A DNA stretch of 64,000 bases from Gordionus sp. m RMFG-2023 (GCF_954871325.1 NC_088775.1:76113561-76177560), one strand, 5' to 3'. Numbered from the stretch's first letter, positions 47,117 to 58,710 are shown. Numbers and translations are program-made. Notes: generated from the letters alone by a model not told the origin.

Positions 47117-50100
47117 TGAGATTAGGGTTTATTCCGCACATATCAATCAACGTATCCATCCTGATAGGGTCTAAGCCATTACCCTCTTTGAATTCGACGT
47201 AATCCCTTCTGCCTATTTGGAAGCACTTACAAAAATATAAAAATATATGATGAGATATTTAATAATTTTTATACAAAAATATTTTTTCTGTTTTTTTTGA
47301 ATAAATAATTTGGATTGAAATTGTTATGGCATTGTGTCATCCTTCAAAATTTAGCACTTTTATTTATTTTCTCGGGAAAAATAATATGCAATATGTTTGA
47401 TTTAAAACCTGCAAAATTAAAATTTAATCATTATAGATAATATATCACTATATAAATTGTTTGAAAATTGAAGTTCCACTTTAATTTAATTAATCAAATC
47501 AAATTAATAAAGTTTTCTATATATTTAGTTGATCTTGATTCCTAAAACTACTAATTTATTGATAAAAGTAACTCTTTTATTCATTTGGAAAAAGAAGAAA
47601 TCTTTTAACTGATAAAAGAAATGTATAACTAATTAATATAACTTAATGTGCTAAACTATAATGATTCATACTTTAGAAGTTTCTTTTTCCGATCTGTATA
47701 GCGGAGTAAATTTGGCCCCCATCATATTCCTTTTGAGAACAAATCTTCTTTTATATATAAAATTTGGATAATCGTCCAACCCATTTTGGTTTAAATTCTT
47801 AACTCTTTCTATAGGTTCTACCTTCGACTCATCATCATTTATAGTTGTTTTGGATCTATTGTTGTTTAAAGAGTATTTCAAGTATTTATAATTGGATTCT
47901 AGTGTATTATCGCCTATTTTCAATTTTCTGATTAATACTTTTTCTGGGTAGATTATGCTCAAGGAGCAATTTACTTTATTGCCGTAGTTTCTCAGGGTAT
48001 GCTGCCCGATGGGGGACATGGCTACCGCGTTACACGCTGTTATGTTTTTTTAGATAGTGCATAAAATATTATTAGCAAATATATAAATTCTAACAAATAT
48101 TTAAAGGATCTTAAAGGAAAGTAAGGCAAAGTTAAAGGTAAAATATAGGAAACAAGAGAAAATATAGAAATTTAAAGAAAAGAAGAAAAGAAGAAAATCT
48201 TTTTTTAGAAAATGATAACGTCTTGGGTTAGGAGTGATTTCTATATCGGCAATAAAACCCTGCCCGGGCCCTGTAACTCTAAATTGTATCTGAGCAACGT
48301 TTTGTGAGCTCACAAACACGTATTCTGGATAAAAATCTCTAACTGGCATGCAAAAGGGTTTTAAATTGTCGACGTCGTATTTCGTATCTGCCGTAGAAGG
48401 GAAAAACTCATCTTGCATTTCCCAACCATCAATTACCTTGTGATTTTTAGCATAATTTTTTTAAAGATATTATGATGAATATAAATTTTTCGATATTGTG
48501 AAATACTATTTAAAACATCAGATTGATTGGTTCATTGACATTGCCAATATTATCAATTGAACAAGTATACATCTAAAATTACAAAAAAATCAGGGATCCA
48601 AACCGAAACGAATATCGGTTCAGGTTCAGGTTCGGATAAAAATAACGGTTCAAGGTTCAGGTTCGGTTCGCCAAAAATAAAAATATCGGTTCGGTTCGAA
48701 CCTCTAAAAACCGATTTGAACATTTTTGTATTCAAACCTACATTAGAATTATGTATAAGGAAAATTTTTTTTTAATTTCATAATTAAAATAAAAACCTTC
48801 ATTTTATTAATTGCACATTATAAAATAATATTATTTATAAATATAACAAAAAAATATATCATAATTTTAATATGTACAATTACTTAATTTTTTTTTATTA
48901 AGCTGCACAATTAATATATTTTCAAAATTCGTCTCACTCAAATTACATCTATTAGGAGATAATATAAATTTATTTGTTGAAAAACATCCTCCCACACTAA
49001 CTTGGGTAGCTGGCATTGCCAGTATGATATCAGATTTGATGTGTCATTTATAAAACTATATGTAAAAATTTATATATTAGATTTAATTTTTTTCTAGGCA
49101 TTATAATTTATAAGCTTAAAATATTTAAAAAATATTGTAAAATGGCAATATACTAAAGTTTATAAAAATTATGACTGACGTTTATCAATCAAATGTGATT
49201 GATAATAATTTTTAAAACAATTTGAATATAATTAATATTTTTGCAATATACTACTAGTAAAAACTTACACATTATTTTATAAGCATAAAATAATGAGACT
49301 CGAACCGGTTCAGAGGCATTTTAGTGGTTCGGTTCAGGTTCGGCTAGAAATTTTTTAGAGGTTTAGGTTCGGTTTAGGTTCGATAAAAAATACAGGTTTT
49401 TAGCGGTTTAACGGTTCGGTTCAGGTTCGGTTTGGATTCCTGAAAAAAATCATGTATATTAATTTTTTATTTAAATATAAAAAATTCTTGAGGTTTTTAT
49501 TCAATTTCACTTAACTATTTAAATTTAAACTCACTTAAATTTGGCAGCGTGTAATATGCGGTTTTTTAATTTTTTTAAATTTAAAATTAGTCTTTTTTTT
49601 TGCTTTAAAAAAGATAGTAGAAATACTTTAATAATAAAACTGGGAAAAACCATATTTAAAGCTATTTTTAATATAAAAATGTAGGGGTTTATTAAATCTA
49701 GGCTCTTAACAAATTTTTAAATACCTAAATCTTTTATGGTGGACGTTTTTAAATTTTAAAAGATTTGAATTCTTCAGGAATCTTATTCCAGCATGTACAG
49801 AAAATGTATGCCTGCCTCGCCAATTTCGACAATTTTGTCGTGAAATTTCCAACTATACTTTATTTATAATTAATTTTTGATATATTAGACTTTACATTGC
49901 AAATTTGATAATACTATTGACGAAATTGTCTAAAATTCGATGATCGGCAAAACCAGATCTATTTAAAATTTTTTTTTAAAAACGCACTCTATAAATGATT
50001 TAAGTTTTAAAAATTATATTTAATATATACACTAAATAATTTGTTGTTATAAAATATAAGTAGTTGTAAGGCAAAAAAATATCCAGTTATTCGCTTAGCG

Positions 50101-50961
50101 TGAAAGTAGTGTTGTTAAATAACCTAACTTTTGCGAACTCCAAAACGACCTAGTTATATTTTCATCCTGAAAATTTCATTTCCATCTTTAAGTTGAGACA
50201 AATTATAGGTTAAAGTTCAATTTTTTAAATAGCTTGACTAAATCGTATGGAAACTGACCAAAGTTAAATGATTTAAAAAACACTACTTGATATATTATGA
50301 AAACTCGAGTAATATTTTCCACTTTAACTGTGACTTACAAACATTGAACCCCCATTCGTGCATTCAATAGAAAAAGCTACGAATTTTATACGAATCAAAG
50401 AGTCGAGTTGTCCTATGATATAAGTAGAACATACCCTAAACATTTTTGAAATATCGTCGGCAAGGAAAATATATTTTCCGTTTTCGTTAATCATCTTACG
50501 ACACCCTAATTTTTTTAAAATATATTTATTCAAGTAAAGATATTTAAATCGATTTTGAAGGAAAAAATTTTTTTTTTGACTGTAATTTTGTTTTTTATTG
50601 TTATTTTTATTAGATAAATCTTATAAAAAAAGATCAATCTAAAGGGTTAATATAGTTAATTATTTAACCAAATTTGGAACTAGAATTTAAATTTTTTAAA
50701 ATATTTAGATATATATGATTATGATATTGGCTCTTATTTAAATCCCTGCATATTTAAGCCGTGGTGGGTATGTACAATTGAAAATACAAGTATTTCAATG
50801 TTAATCTCTACGAACGATTTAGGAATTAACTGCTCATTAGTATTTTAAAGAGTATTTAAAAAATATTATATACCTAATGTTATTAGATTATCAGAAGTTG
50901 CATCCCTTTTTTCTAGTGGAATATCACGCTTTCCTAATGAAGGATGGAACCATTTAACGTT
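47117..50961 (-). CDS. CUB-domain extracellular protein, five exons (partial)
   Basis: Five minus-strand exons join in phase: 50961-50874, 50505-50339, 48436-48220, 48036-47672 and 47225-47117. Together they encode about 315 residues. The order is a linker (KRDIPLEKRDA); a first CUB domain starting GCRKMI and containing VCSTYIIGQ, ECTNGGSMF and VIDGWEMQDEFFPS; then YVFVSSQNVAQIQFRVTG, CNAVAMSPIGQHTLRNYG, NCSLSIIYP and RRDYVEFKEGNGLDPIRMDT ending DMCG. This layout resembles the arthropod and nematode CUB proteins of the suppressor-of-lurcher type, which act outside the cell as receptor-associated proteins. That assignment is by memory of the pattern and is inferential. The donor after GGSMF is a perfect GTAAGT. 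The 5' end (signal peptide) and 3' end are missing. The fourth exon has an unusually long, polar, low-complexity insert between two CUB strands. Confidence 0.8.
48591..49442. mobile_element. Non-autonomous hAT element, copy 2
   Basis: 852 bases, ends CAGGGATCCAAACCGAAACG and GGTTTGGATTCCTG. AAAAAAAT is duplicated at 48583-48590 and 49443-49450. The subterminal GGTTCGG/CGGTTCAGG repeats and the middle (ATGATATCAGAT, GATGTGTCATTTATAA, TTATCAATCAAATG) match copy 1 at 14579-15480, but without its 127-base internal duplication. It lies in an intron of the CUB gene. Confidence 0.9.
50107..50285. mobile_element. Short member of the TAGTGTTGTTAA family
   Basis: 179 bases, ends TAGTGTTGTTAAATAACC and TGATTTAAAAAACACTA. 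The interior differs from the 220-base MITEs, so it may be a subfamily. It lies 53 bases from the 3' edge of a CUB exon (50339), inside the intron. Confidence 0.6.
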
Positions 50962-50992
50962 CTAAAAAAAATTAAGAAAAAATTTTTTAATA

Positions 50993-51421
50993 CAGGGTTT
51001 CCCATCCAAAAAAGGAAAAGTCCCAATCAAAAAAGAAAAAGGTTCAATCAAAAAAGGAAAAGTGTCAAACAAAAAAGGAAAAAGTTCAATCAAAAAAGGA
51101 AAAGTCCCTAAGGTTAAGGAAAATGTCCAATCAAAAAAGGAAAAGTGTCAATCGAAAAAGGAAAATTCCCAAAAGAAAAGGAAAAGGGTCAATCAAAAAA
51201 GGAAAATTCCCATTCAAAAAAGGAAAATCGTAATTTTTTTAAAAAAATATATAAACTTTTTAATTTTTCTTAAATTTATTTATTTTTGTCATTCCTTCTT
51301 ATTTTATTTCTAACTTTTTGCGTTTTCTTTACTTTATTTGTATCTTTTCTCAATTTTTTTTCTTCTCATTTTTGATAATTCTTTTAAGTATATTTAATTT
51401 TCACTAAATTTTTGGCAGACA
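50993..51421. repeat. Left terminal inverted repeat of the Tc1-type element
   Basis: Begins CAGGGTTTCCCATCC and ends TTTGGCAGAC. The lysine-rich reading frame at 51062-51313 is translation of the A-rich tandem units, not a gene. Confidence 0.9.
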
Positions 51422-51507
51422 ACTTTTTTATTATAATTTTTTACATATGAAATTATTTAATTACAATTACGATATATATTTAATATAGTACGAAACAAAA
51501 ATTTATA

Positions 51508-52501
51508 TTAATCATTAATAATTTCTCCCCTTCTACATTTTGGGATATATGTCTCCATATTTCTAAAATAATTTTTTGCATTTTCTTCAGATATTCCTCT
51601 TTCTCCATGTTCTATATAACAAATTAATTCTTCCTCATTACTAGGATTTTTATTTCTGACAAAATCCTTCCATTGAAAAAACACATTCTCAATAGGATTA
51701 AGATACGGACTGTAGGGTGGTAAATATTTCAATGTATGTCCTTTTCTTTCGATCAATTCCCTAATTGAATGATTGTGATGAAATGGAACATTATCCATCA
51801 CAAAAATCATATTAATCATGTTAGATTCTTCAAAATGATTTAATATTTCATTTATAAAGTTGCTAAAATATATAGCATTGCAAGGGCCATCAAGAACTTC
51901 GAATCGAAATATTCCTGCAATTGTGAGAGCCGCAATGATAGTGTAATTTATTGTCTTTATTCCTTGAACATTTTTAATTGCCTTTTTATTTATTTGGGAA
52001 TATCCATATAATCGCCTCATACCCGCTCTCATCGATAAATATAAATTTTTCCTTCATATATGCTACATCTACAAACCAATTCGCGTATTCTTTGCGAATC
52101 TCTATATTTGATTCGTTATTTTCTCTAACTGAACGTAATGATACTCTTTTAAAGCTGTACCTAAATCCTGAGAGTAACCTTGATACCGTATTTTTTGATA
52201 TTTCGCCATCATATCTTTCTTTAATGATTTCACATAACCTTTTTAAGAATAAAGTGCAATCCAAATTTATACAATTTAATATATATTCTTTCTGCTCTTT
52301 ATTTAATTTCTTGCGTGCGCGTGAACCTCCTTTGGGTAAGCTATATTTTATTCCATTTTTGAGATGAGAGTATTTAATATTTGTCACTGTCTTATAGCTT
52401 ACTTTAAAACATGATGCTATATTTTTGATACTATCTTTTTTTAACGCGTCAATTATTAGAGCTTTTGTTTCACTGTTAATATTTTTTCCCCTTTTTACCA
52501 T
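51508..52501 (-). pseudogene. Tc1/mariner-type transposase, one frameshift
   Basis: Cut-and-paste transposase of about 331 codons. The N-terminal helix-turn-helix (ETKALIIDALKKDSIKNIAS, VSYKTVTNI) is followed by the DDE core: D in FIFIDESG, D in IFVMDNVPFHH, and E in PPYSPYLNPIENVFFQW. There are 34 residues between the second D and the E (DD34E). The open frame from 52501 changes to the next frame at about 51986-52032, just after the first catalytic aspartate. The coding span of 994 bases is one base off a multiple of three. Otherwise it is intact, with no internal stop. It is flanked by the long terminal repeats of the element. Programmed frameshifting cannot be excluded but is not expected in this family. 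Confidence 0.88.
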
Positions 52502-52833
52502 ATCTTCATAATTTTATTTTTTAAAACAAAAAAATTTATTTTTAAAGTATATACTCAACAAATGGAAGTGAAAAAGATTATAAAATTTACCTCATTTGCC
52601 TTTAATTTTTCATAAATCAAAATAGTTTAAAAGATAATTAAATTACAAAATAATTTTACTTGCTAAAAAGAATAAATGCGTTTTGAATATATTAAAATTT
52701 TAAAAATATAAGAATTTTAAAATGATTATATTTTATTAATTTACATATCGTTTGGTATTACAGTTCAAACTTATTTATTATAACCAAACGATTAATTTAA
52801 TATGTATAATTATAAATATGTATGTAAAAAATA

Positions 52834-53277
52834 GTCTGCCAAAAAAAATAATATAATTTTAAAAAAGAATTATCAAAAATGAGAAAAAAAGAAATAGAGA
52901 AAAGATATAGTAAGGAAAATAAATTGAGAAAAGATACAAATAAAGAAAAGATACAAATAAAGAAAATATACAAATAAAGAAAAGAAATCGCAAAAAGTTA
53001 GAAATAAAATAAGAAGGAATGACAAAAATAAATAAATTTAAGAAAAATTGAAAATTTTATATATTTTTTTAAAAAAATTACGATTTCCCTTTTTTGAATG
53101 GGAATTTTCCTTTTTTGATTGACCCTTTTCCTTTTCTTTTGGGAATTTTCCTTTTTCGATTGACACTTTTCCTTTTTTGATTGGACCTTTTTCTTTTTTG
53201 TTTGACACTTTTCCTTTTTTGATTGAACCTTTTCCATTTTTGATTGAGACTTTTCCTTTTTTGGATGGGAAACCCTG
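52834..53277. repeat. Right terminal inverted repeat of the Tc1-type element
   Basis: Mirror of 50993-51421, starting GTCTGCC and ending GGATGGGAAACCCTG. It is slightly longer because of extra AGAAAAGATACAAATAAAG-type units near 52920-52985. Confidence 0.9.
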
Positions 53278-53804
53278 TAATATAATTTTATATTATTGCC
53301 AAAAACAATAAATATTTCCATAATTGATATTTGATTAATATTATATAAAATTTTGTCTGGGGTGCCCTTCGACTCTAGCTATTTTGCCTAATAGATTTTA
53401 TCTAAAACCATTTAGTCTAAACGAATGCAAATTTAATAGCAAAAGTGAACGTTTGATAGAGAATTACATTTAATAGCAAAGGTGCAAATTTAATAGTAAA
53501 TGACAAAATTTAATAGCTTATTATAATCAAAAATAAGCAAATTAACATTAAATGAGAATGTAATACCAAACGAGATAAAAGTATAATTATATCATGATGT
53601 TAGTTTTAAACTTTATTACATATTACTAGTGTAAACTAGAACAAAAAAAATAAGTTATGTTTTTCCGATAATTTATTTCATATAGTGTTCTCCAAAGTAT
53701 TTAACATCAGCGACTATTTGATAATTTTGATATTAAACCTGCTCATTTGTTATTACATTATCTTATTTGCTATTTAATAGGCTAGATTTATAGTAGGATC
53801 AGAT

Positions 53805-54025
53805 TACTGTTGTTAAACGGCTCGTTTTGAGCCGATTTTTAAAAACGGCTAACTCAATATTTCATCCAGAAAAATCCTACTCAAGCCTGAAGATTTTGCT
53901 CATAGAAGGAACAAAGGTCTAGACATATATTATCGAAATCTCCAGACTTAGGCAATATTTTTCTGGGTAAAATATTGAGTTAGCCGTTAAAAAATCGGCT
54001 CAAAACGAGCCGTTTAACAACACTA
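53805..54025. mobile_element. MITE, TAGTGTTGTTAA family, intact ends
   Basis: 221 bases. Left end TACTGTTGTTAAACGGCTCG, right end CGAGCCGTTTAACAACACTA. GATCAGAT is duplicated at 53797-53804 and 54026-54033. It is the best-preserved copy in the window. The 8-base duplication assigns the family to hAT-type transposition. Confidence 0.92.
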
Positions 54026-54205
54026 GATCAGATTCGACAAGATTTAGGATGTTTTAAATGTGTGTATGAGATCTGTTGTGATATTATATATGTAAATTTT
54101 ATTTTTCATATATATGCATGAAGATTTATTTGGTTAACTTTTTTTGAGATAATTTATATTATAGACTATGTAAATGATATATCTCAAATCGCCTATCGAT
54201 CAATT

Positions 54206-54830
54206 CTGCGATCTCATCATTCACTCCCAACGATGATCTTCTAACAGCAGCAATTGAAAGATGAAATCTACTTAACCCAGACGGTTATATATTTTTAACC
54301 GAAATCTCTAATAAATCTATCATCGAACCCTTAATAAAGAAATTAAAAAATAGTCTTAACCCTACCGATATTAGTCATATACAACTATTACAATTTAACG
54401 ATAAATACGGCGGGCATGAATGGCTCGAAGCACTTCCAAGCCAAACCTTAGATAATATCTTAACCAATGACAAACTGAGAGTTGCTATAGGATTTAGACT
54501 TGGATGTTTGCTTACACAGTCACACACTTGACACCAATGCAGCTTACCCGTTCTACTTAACGCTAGACACGGCCTAAATTGCACCCACAGCCAAGGTCGC
54601 CATCTCCGGCATAAAGCAATTAATAAAATCATCCATAACGCTTTTAATAAGGCTAAAATACCCAACATCCTTGAACCTCCCAACCTCTCATTACAGGACG
54701 GCCTCAGACCCGACGGTTTAACCTGCACCCCCTGGTCCAATGGGAAATCCCTTATTTGGGAGCAACCTGCGTCTCCTCCTTTCCTTCATCCATTAATTCA
54801 AACCCTCTTACTTGTGGGGAAAATAAAAAA
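54206..54830 (+). pseudogene. Non-LTR retroelement C-terminal fragment (restriction-like endonuclease type)
   Basis: The plus strand reads LEALPSQTLDNILTNDKLRV, then AIGFRLGCLL, then HGLNCTHSQGRHLRHKAINK, then LEPPNLSLQDGLRPDGLTC and WSNGKSLIWE. The order H-C, GRH-RH, RPDG and GK-LIWD is that of the zinc-binding and PD-(D/E)XK region that follows reverse transcriptase in R2/NeSL/HERO-like non-LTR elements, and of similar unnamed RT proteins of marine invertebrates. In-frame stops occur near 54262 and 54529, and the polymerase itself is absent. GC is clearly higher than in the surroundings. The clade is not resolved. Confidence 0.6.
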
Positions 54831-55194
54831 ATTAATAAATATTTAAAATTAAATAACTTTATATTTCAGCCAATAGTCATATCAACTAACGGCAATTTTT
54901 CAGTCTACATATTTTTTTAAAAAAACTTTATCACGTTAACATAACAAACGAAAATCGCAAATCCTTATTTCTTAAACAAAAACTTCAACTAAAAATTTTT
55001 AAACACAATTATACTTGTTTTTTAGGAATATATTCATTATAAAATTAAGCTCTTTTTAGAGCCTTGTATATTTATAATATATATATTTTTATTTTTATTT
55101 AGTTTTACATATTTTTATACATGTTTTAATATTTTAGTGTTTATCATTTTCTTAAATTAATAAAAAGTATCAATCCAAAAAATATAAAAAAAAT
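54831..55194. other. AT-rich stretch, nothing recognised
   Basis: No feature can be supported. Confidence 0.4.
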
Positions 55195-55410
55195 ATAAAA
55201 GAGATCGAAGAGGTTAATTTTAAAAGAAAGTTATTTTGTTTTGGAAATAATGTTTGTCATTAATTTTTTTTCTTTGTACACTTTTTATATATTATTTGGC
55301 GGTACTTTATAATTTTCTACTTTAATTTTTTTATTATTATTATGTTATTGTAAATGTATAAGGGAGCATGTGGTATATGACAACCTAAAATGAAAGGATC
55401 AGCAAATTAT
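55195..55410 (-). repeat. Arm of a 210-base inverted pair (LTR-like)
   Basis: GAGATCGAAGAGGTTAATTT to the TATGACAAC region matches the reverse complement of 61855-62068 at roughly 85 percent by eye, over about 210 bases. In the minus direction it begins TGTCATA, as an LTR might. It may be a terminal repeat of the Ty3/gypsy fossil at 56.4-58.7 kb or an independent repeat. Confidence 0.65.
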
Positions 55411-55969
55411 ATATTATACAGTGTTGTATTGATTTAATGAAACATGTTGACTATTAAATTAAAACTCATCCAGATAAAAATATTTTGTTTGCAAAAATAA
55501 TTAAAATAACACATTTAACTTTAAAAACTTGAAAGAAAATGTTGAGAAAATATTATTATTTTTAAAAACTTCCAGTAATTTAACTTAAATTAAAATTTCT
55601 AATATTATTTTTTTAATTCGCGACAATTTTAATTTTAAACTTCTAATAATTTTTTTAAATTTAGACTTTTTTTCCGATTAAAAACTATATTTTTTAAATG
55701 TCAAATTTTACTATCGCTAGTATTTTGAATCTATCTACAGTTTCTTATATATAATATTCAATTATTTATTAACTTTATATATATATATCATAATTTTAGA
55801 TTCACATAATGAGACTTCATATTCTCTTGGGGGGTTGTCTGAAATGACAAATAGATACCAAAGTTATTCACCTATCCCATCAAATTCCCTTAGATATTTA
55901 ACTGACATTACAAACTGATGTCAATATTCGAATATTCAGGAGCAATTAAATTTTGATCCTATTCATTTG

Positions 55970-56400
55970 AGGAAAAAAAATGGTAATTGGAGTGATGAAA
56001 AAATGGAATTGGCTAAATATGGCTGAGCAAACCAATTGATGATCAGCCCAATGCAAAGACAGTTTCTCATGATCTAAATTTATCCATTGGTTCAGTTTAT
56101 CGTTTCAAGCGGGAAACTTTCCCTGAATATTACGACGACCCTTTATCTGATTCTCCCTCCTTCAAAGGGGAAAAACGTACCGGTTTAGTCTACCATAAGA
56201 ATTTATGGTCTCAAAAAATACACGATTATAGACGGCGCATTTACAGCAATAAAATTTAAATTTTACCTGGATGAATTATCTTCCATTTTGCCGTTGAATT
56301 CACTCATAATTATGGATAATGCATCTATTCAAGAGCCCATAACTCAAAATTATCAAAATATAGCAACCTTATTCCCTACAACTAAACCTCTTTGAAATTT
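55970..56400 (+). pseudogene. Tc1/IS630-type transposase remnant
   Basis: The plus strand reads DDQPNAKTVSHDLNLSIGSV-like helix-turn-helix sequence, then IIDGAFTAIKFKFYLDELSS and LIIMDNASIQ. The last is the second catalytic aspartate motif of IS630/Tc1-type transposases (family pattern VLVMDNASIHH). The catalytic glutamate region is missing, and frames change at least twice. It is a different subfamily from the 51.0-53.3 kb element. Confidence 0.6.
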
Positions 56401-56419
56401 TTTTTGGCGTTTTGAAAAA

Positions 56420-58710
56420 TCAATATCGATATATAACCTAAACCAAATAACAGAATCCATATAATCGAGGCAATACTAGCCTTTTATTTAATTTCATTAA
56501 TTATGATTTAACAGCATTCTACTCATATACGATACGATATATCGAAAGGGGAATCCTATCTTTTCCTTTAAACGACTTAATTACACTAATTGCTTGAATA
56601 TTTTATCGACAAGCTAAAAAGTTGTGCATTTCTCTTATATCTACCTTCAAAGATCTTATAATGTTATTATTTAATACATCTTCTGAGAAAAATTCTCTAA
56701 ACTACTAATTCCGGTTTTCCTTAACTGATAAAATATCTGGTAAACAATTTAGTCTACCTGCTCTGAACCTTATTTCAAAATCGAAGTACCAATAACAACC
56801 ATTTTTGCAATCTGGGTGAAATCACTAAGTATTTATTGTCCTTTTTAAATACATAAATTAAAGGCCTGTGATCCGTGTAGCTCCTTCCAATCCGATATTC
56901 TTTGCTGCACTTTGTTAAAACTTAACTGCTAAAGCTTCCTTTTCAATTCTTAAATAACTTCTAGTGCTATTAAATCGTCTGGATAAAAATAAGATAGGTT
57001 TCTCAATATTATCAATCGTTTACAATAAAGCTCCTCCTATACCTTCATTAGATGCATCCACTGCTAATATAATATTAAAATCCTCGTTAAAACAATTTAG
57101 AATAGGTTTAACCATTTTTATTTTAAGTATTTCAAAAATGTATCTTGTTCTTTTTCCAATTCAAATCTTATATTTTTCTTTAACAACTTGTACAACGATA
57201 TAAACGATAATAATAATTTGCATCACCTAAAAAAGCTTGTAATTCCGTCTTATTACTCAGTGCTCTCATGCTCATAGCCTTATCTATATTTTTGAAATAA
57301 TTTTCATTTCCCCTCATTACATGTCTTAAGTACGTTGATTCCTTTACTCCAAAACACTTTTTTTCATACTAGCTCTCAGACGATATTTTTAAATTATATC
57401 TAATACTTTAATTAATTTCGTATTATGCTTTTGTTCTGTTCACCTGATATCAAAACATCTAAATAATATATGATTCCACTTAATCCTAGAAACATAGCCG
57501 CCATCTTTGAAATATCGGGGCTGATACTTTTAACCCAAATGGCAATCTGCAGAATACCAAACCTTTATGAGTCATATTCGTTAATATTCTTTCTCATTCA
57601 CCTTAATTTACAAGTAGGCATTAGAAAAATCTATTCTCGAAAAAATTGTTGCTCCCTTTAAATTAGCTAGTAATTGCTATATTCTAGGTATAGAATAACT
57701 TAAAAACATCATTATACCTATTTAATATCATTTATTTCATTGCAGAATTTATTCTCAATATTATCAGGTTCTACTTTATTCATAAATATTTATTGGATAA
57801 TTTCGACTGGAGTTAACTTTATTATATATCACTTGATAAATTGTTCTCTTCTAATTTGCTTCATCTAATCAATAATTCTGGTGTTGGATTTCTCAGTTTA
57901 TAGAAAACTAAATCTTGTTTATCTAAACTAGGTAACTCAGTCTTATCATTCTCGCTTTGTATTATCTTTCCAGTTACATTGTTATTCTCAAGGATAGTTT
58001 CAAACAAAGACCCCCAATTATAATCAGAACCTATATACTTAATGCCACTCTAACCTAAGATGGGCTCTTTCTTTAATGTTGTAATCCATAACGTTATTTG
58101 CTTATTTATATCTAACAATTTTATCACATAAAAACCTAAAATCTTTACAATACTACCGTGTAATTGTTTAGCTTTTATTCATCTTGCTATGAACTTTTCT
58201 GCTGGCAAACATTTATTAAAATCTTTTATACTCATTAAACTAATTTTGGCTCCTGTATCTAATAAAAAGATTGTTTCAAGTTCTCCCATTCTTATCTTAA
58301 TCTTCGGGCATTTACTTCTCTTTATTATCTCTTCTAATTCAATTTTACACACACTTTCTATTTCAATTTCTCTCCCAATAATATTTCCATTTTATAAAAA
58401 TATCTTTACTTACATATTTTAAATCATTAATATCTGTTTTACTTTTACCTAAATTCATATTGTAATTTAAAAATAAGACATACTATTAATCTTATTATTC
58501 TTATTCTCATTTAGTCATTTATCGCATTTCTCCTGTGCCCTCCTTGTCCGCATTTTTAGCATTTTAAACTATTATATCCTCGCCAATTAGTAGAGACGTG
58601 ACCATTATGTCCACATTTCTCGCACTTTAGATGCATTGTTAACTCGCATTGCCGCAACATGTGTCCTTGTTGACCACACACAACTCTAACAAATAATCAG
58701 TCTATAATTA
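56420..58710 (-). mobile_element. Ty3/gypsy LTR retrotransposon fossil (pol region)
   Basis: In minus-strand order the region shows a CCHC zinc-knuckle area (about 58700-58590), an aspartic protease area with a DTGA-type motif (about 58340-58190), reverse transcriptase (about 57850-57200) and RNase H (about 57000-56700, with an SYTDHRPLIYVFK motif). This order is diagnostic of Ty3/gypsy. It is heavily decayed, with many breaks throughout, so it is old. Integrase was not recognised. The inverted pair at 55195 and 61855 may include one of its terminal repeats, but no clean pair of direct repeats or target duplication was found. Confidence 0.75.

Larger units (their letters stand above)
50993..53277 (-). 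mobile_element. Tc1/mariner (IS630-type) DNA transposon, DD34E
   Basis: 2,285 bases bounded by TA on each side (50991-50992 and 53278-53279), the target rule of this superfamily. Terminal inverted repeats are about 430-445 bases (50993-51421 and 52834-53277) and begin CAGGGTTTCCCATCC. Their outer 240 bases consist of tandem units of about 20 bases (AATCAAAAAAGGAAAAGTG type), unusual for Tc1-like elements, which normally have short ends or a few direct repeats. The transposase gene is on the minus strand between them. The repeats are almost identical to each other, so the insertion is fairly young. Its left end lies 31 bases from a CUB exon acceptor. Confidence 0.93.

Noticed and set aside
48557-48775. 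Frames on both strands rich in SGSGS / EPEPEP
   Set aside because: They are artefacts of GGTTCGG-type subterminal repeats in the non-autonomous hAT element.
51062-53321. Lysine-rich frames at 51062-51313 and 52998-53321
   Set aside because: Both are read-through of the A-rich tandem units in the terminal repeats of the Tc1-type element, one on each strand.
56964-58422. Several plus-strand frames of 60-80 residues
   Set aside because: They are antisense shadows of the minus-strand Ty3/gypsy fossil.
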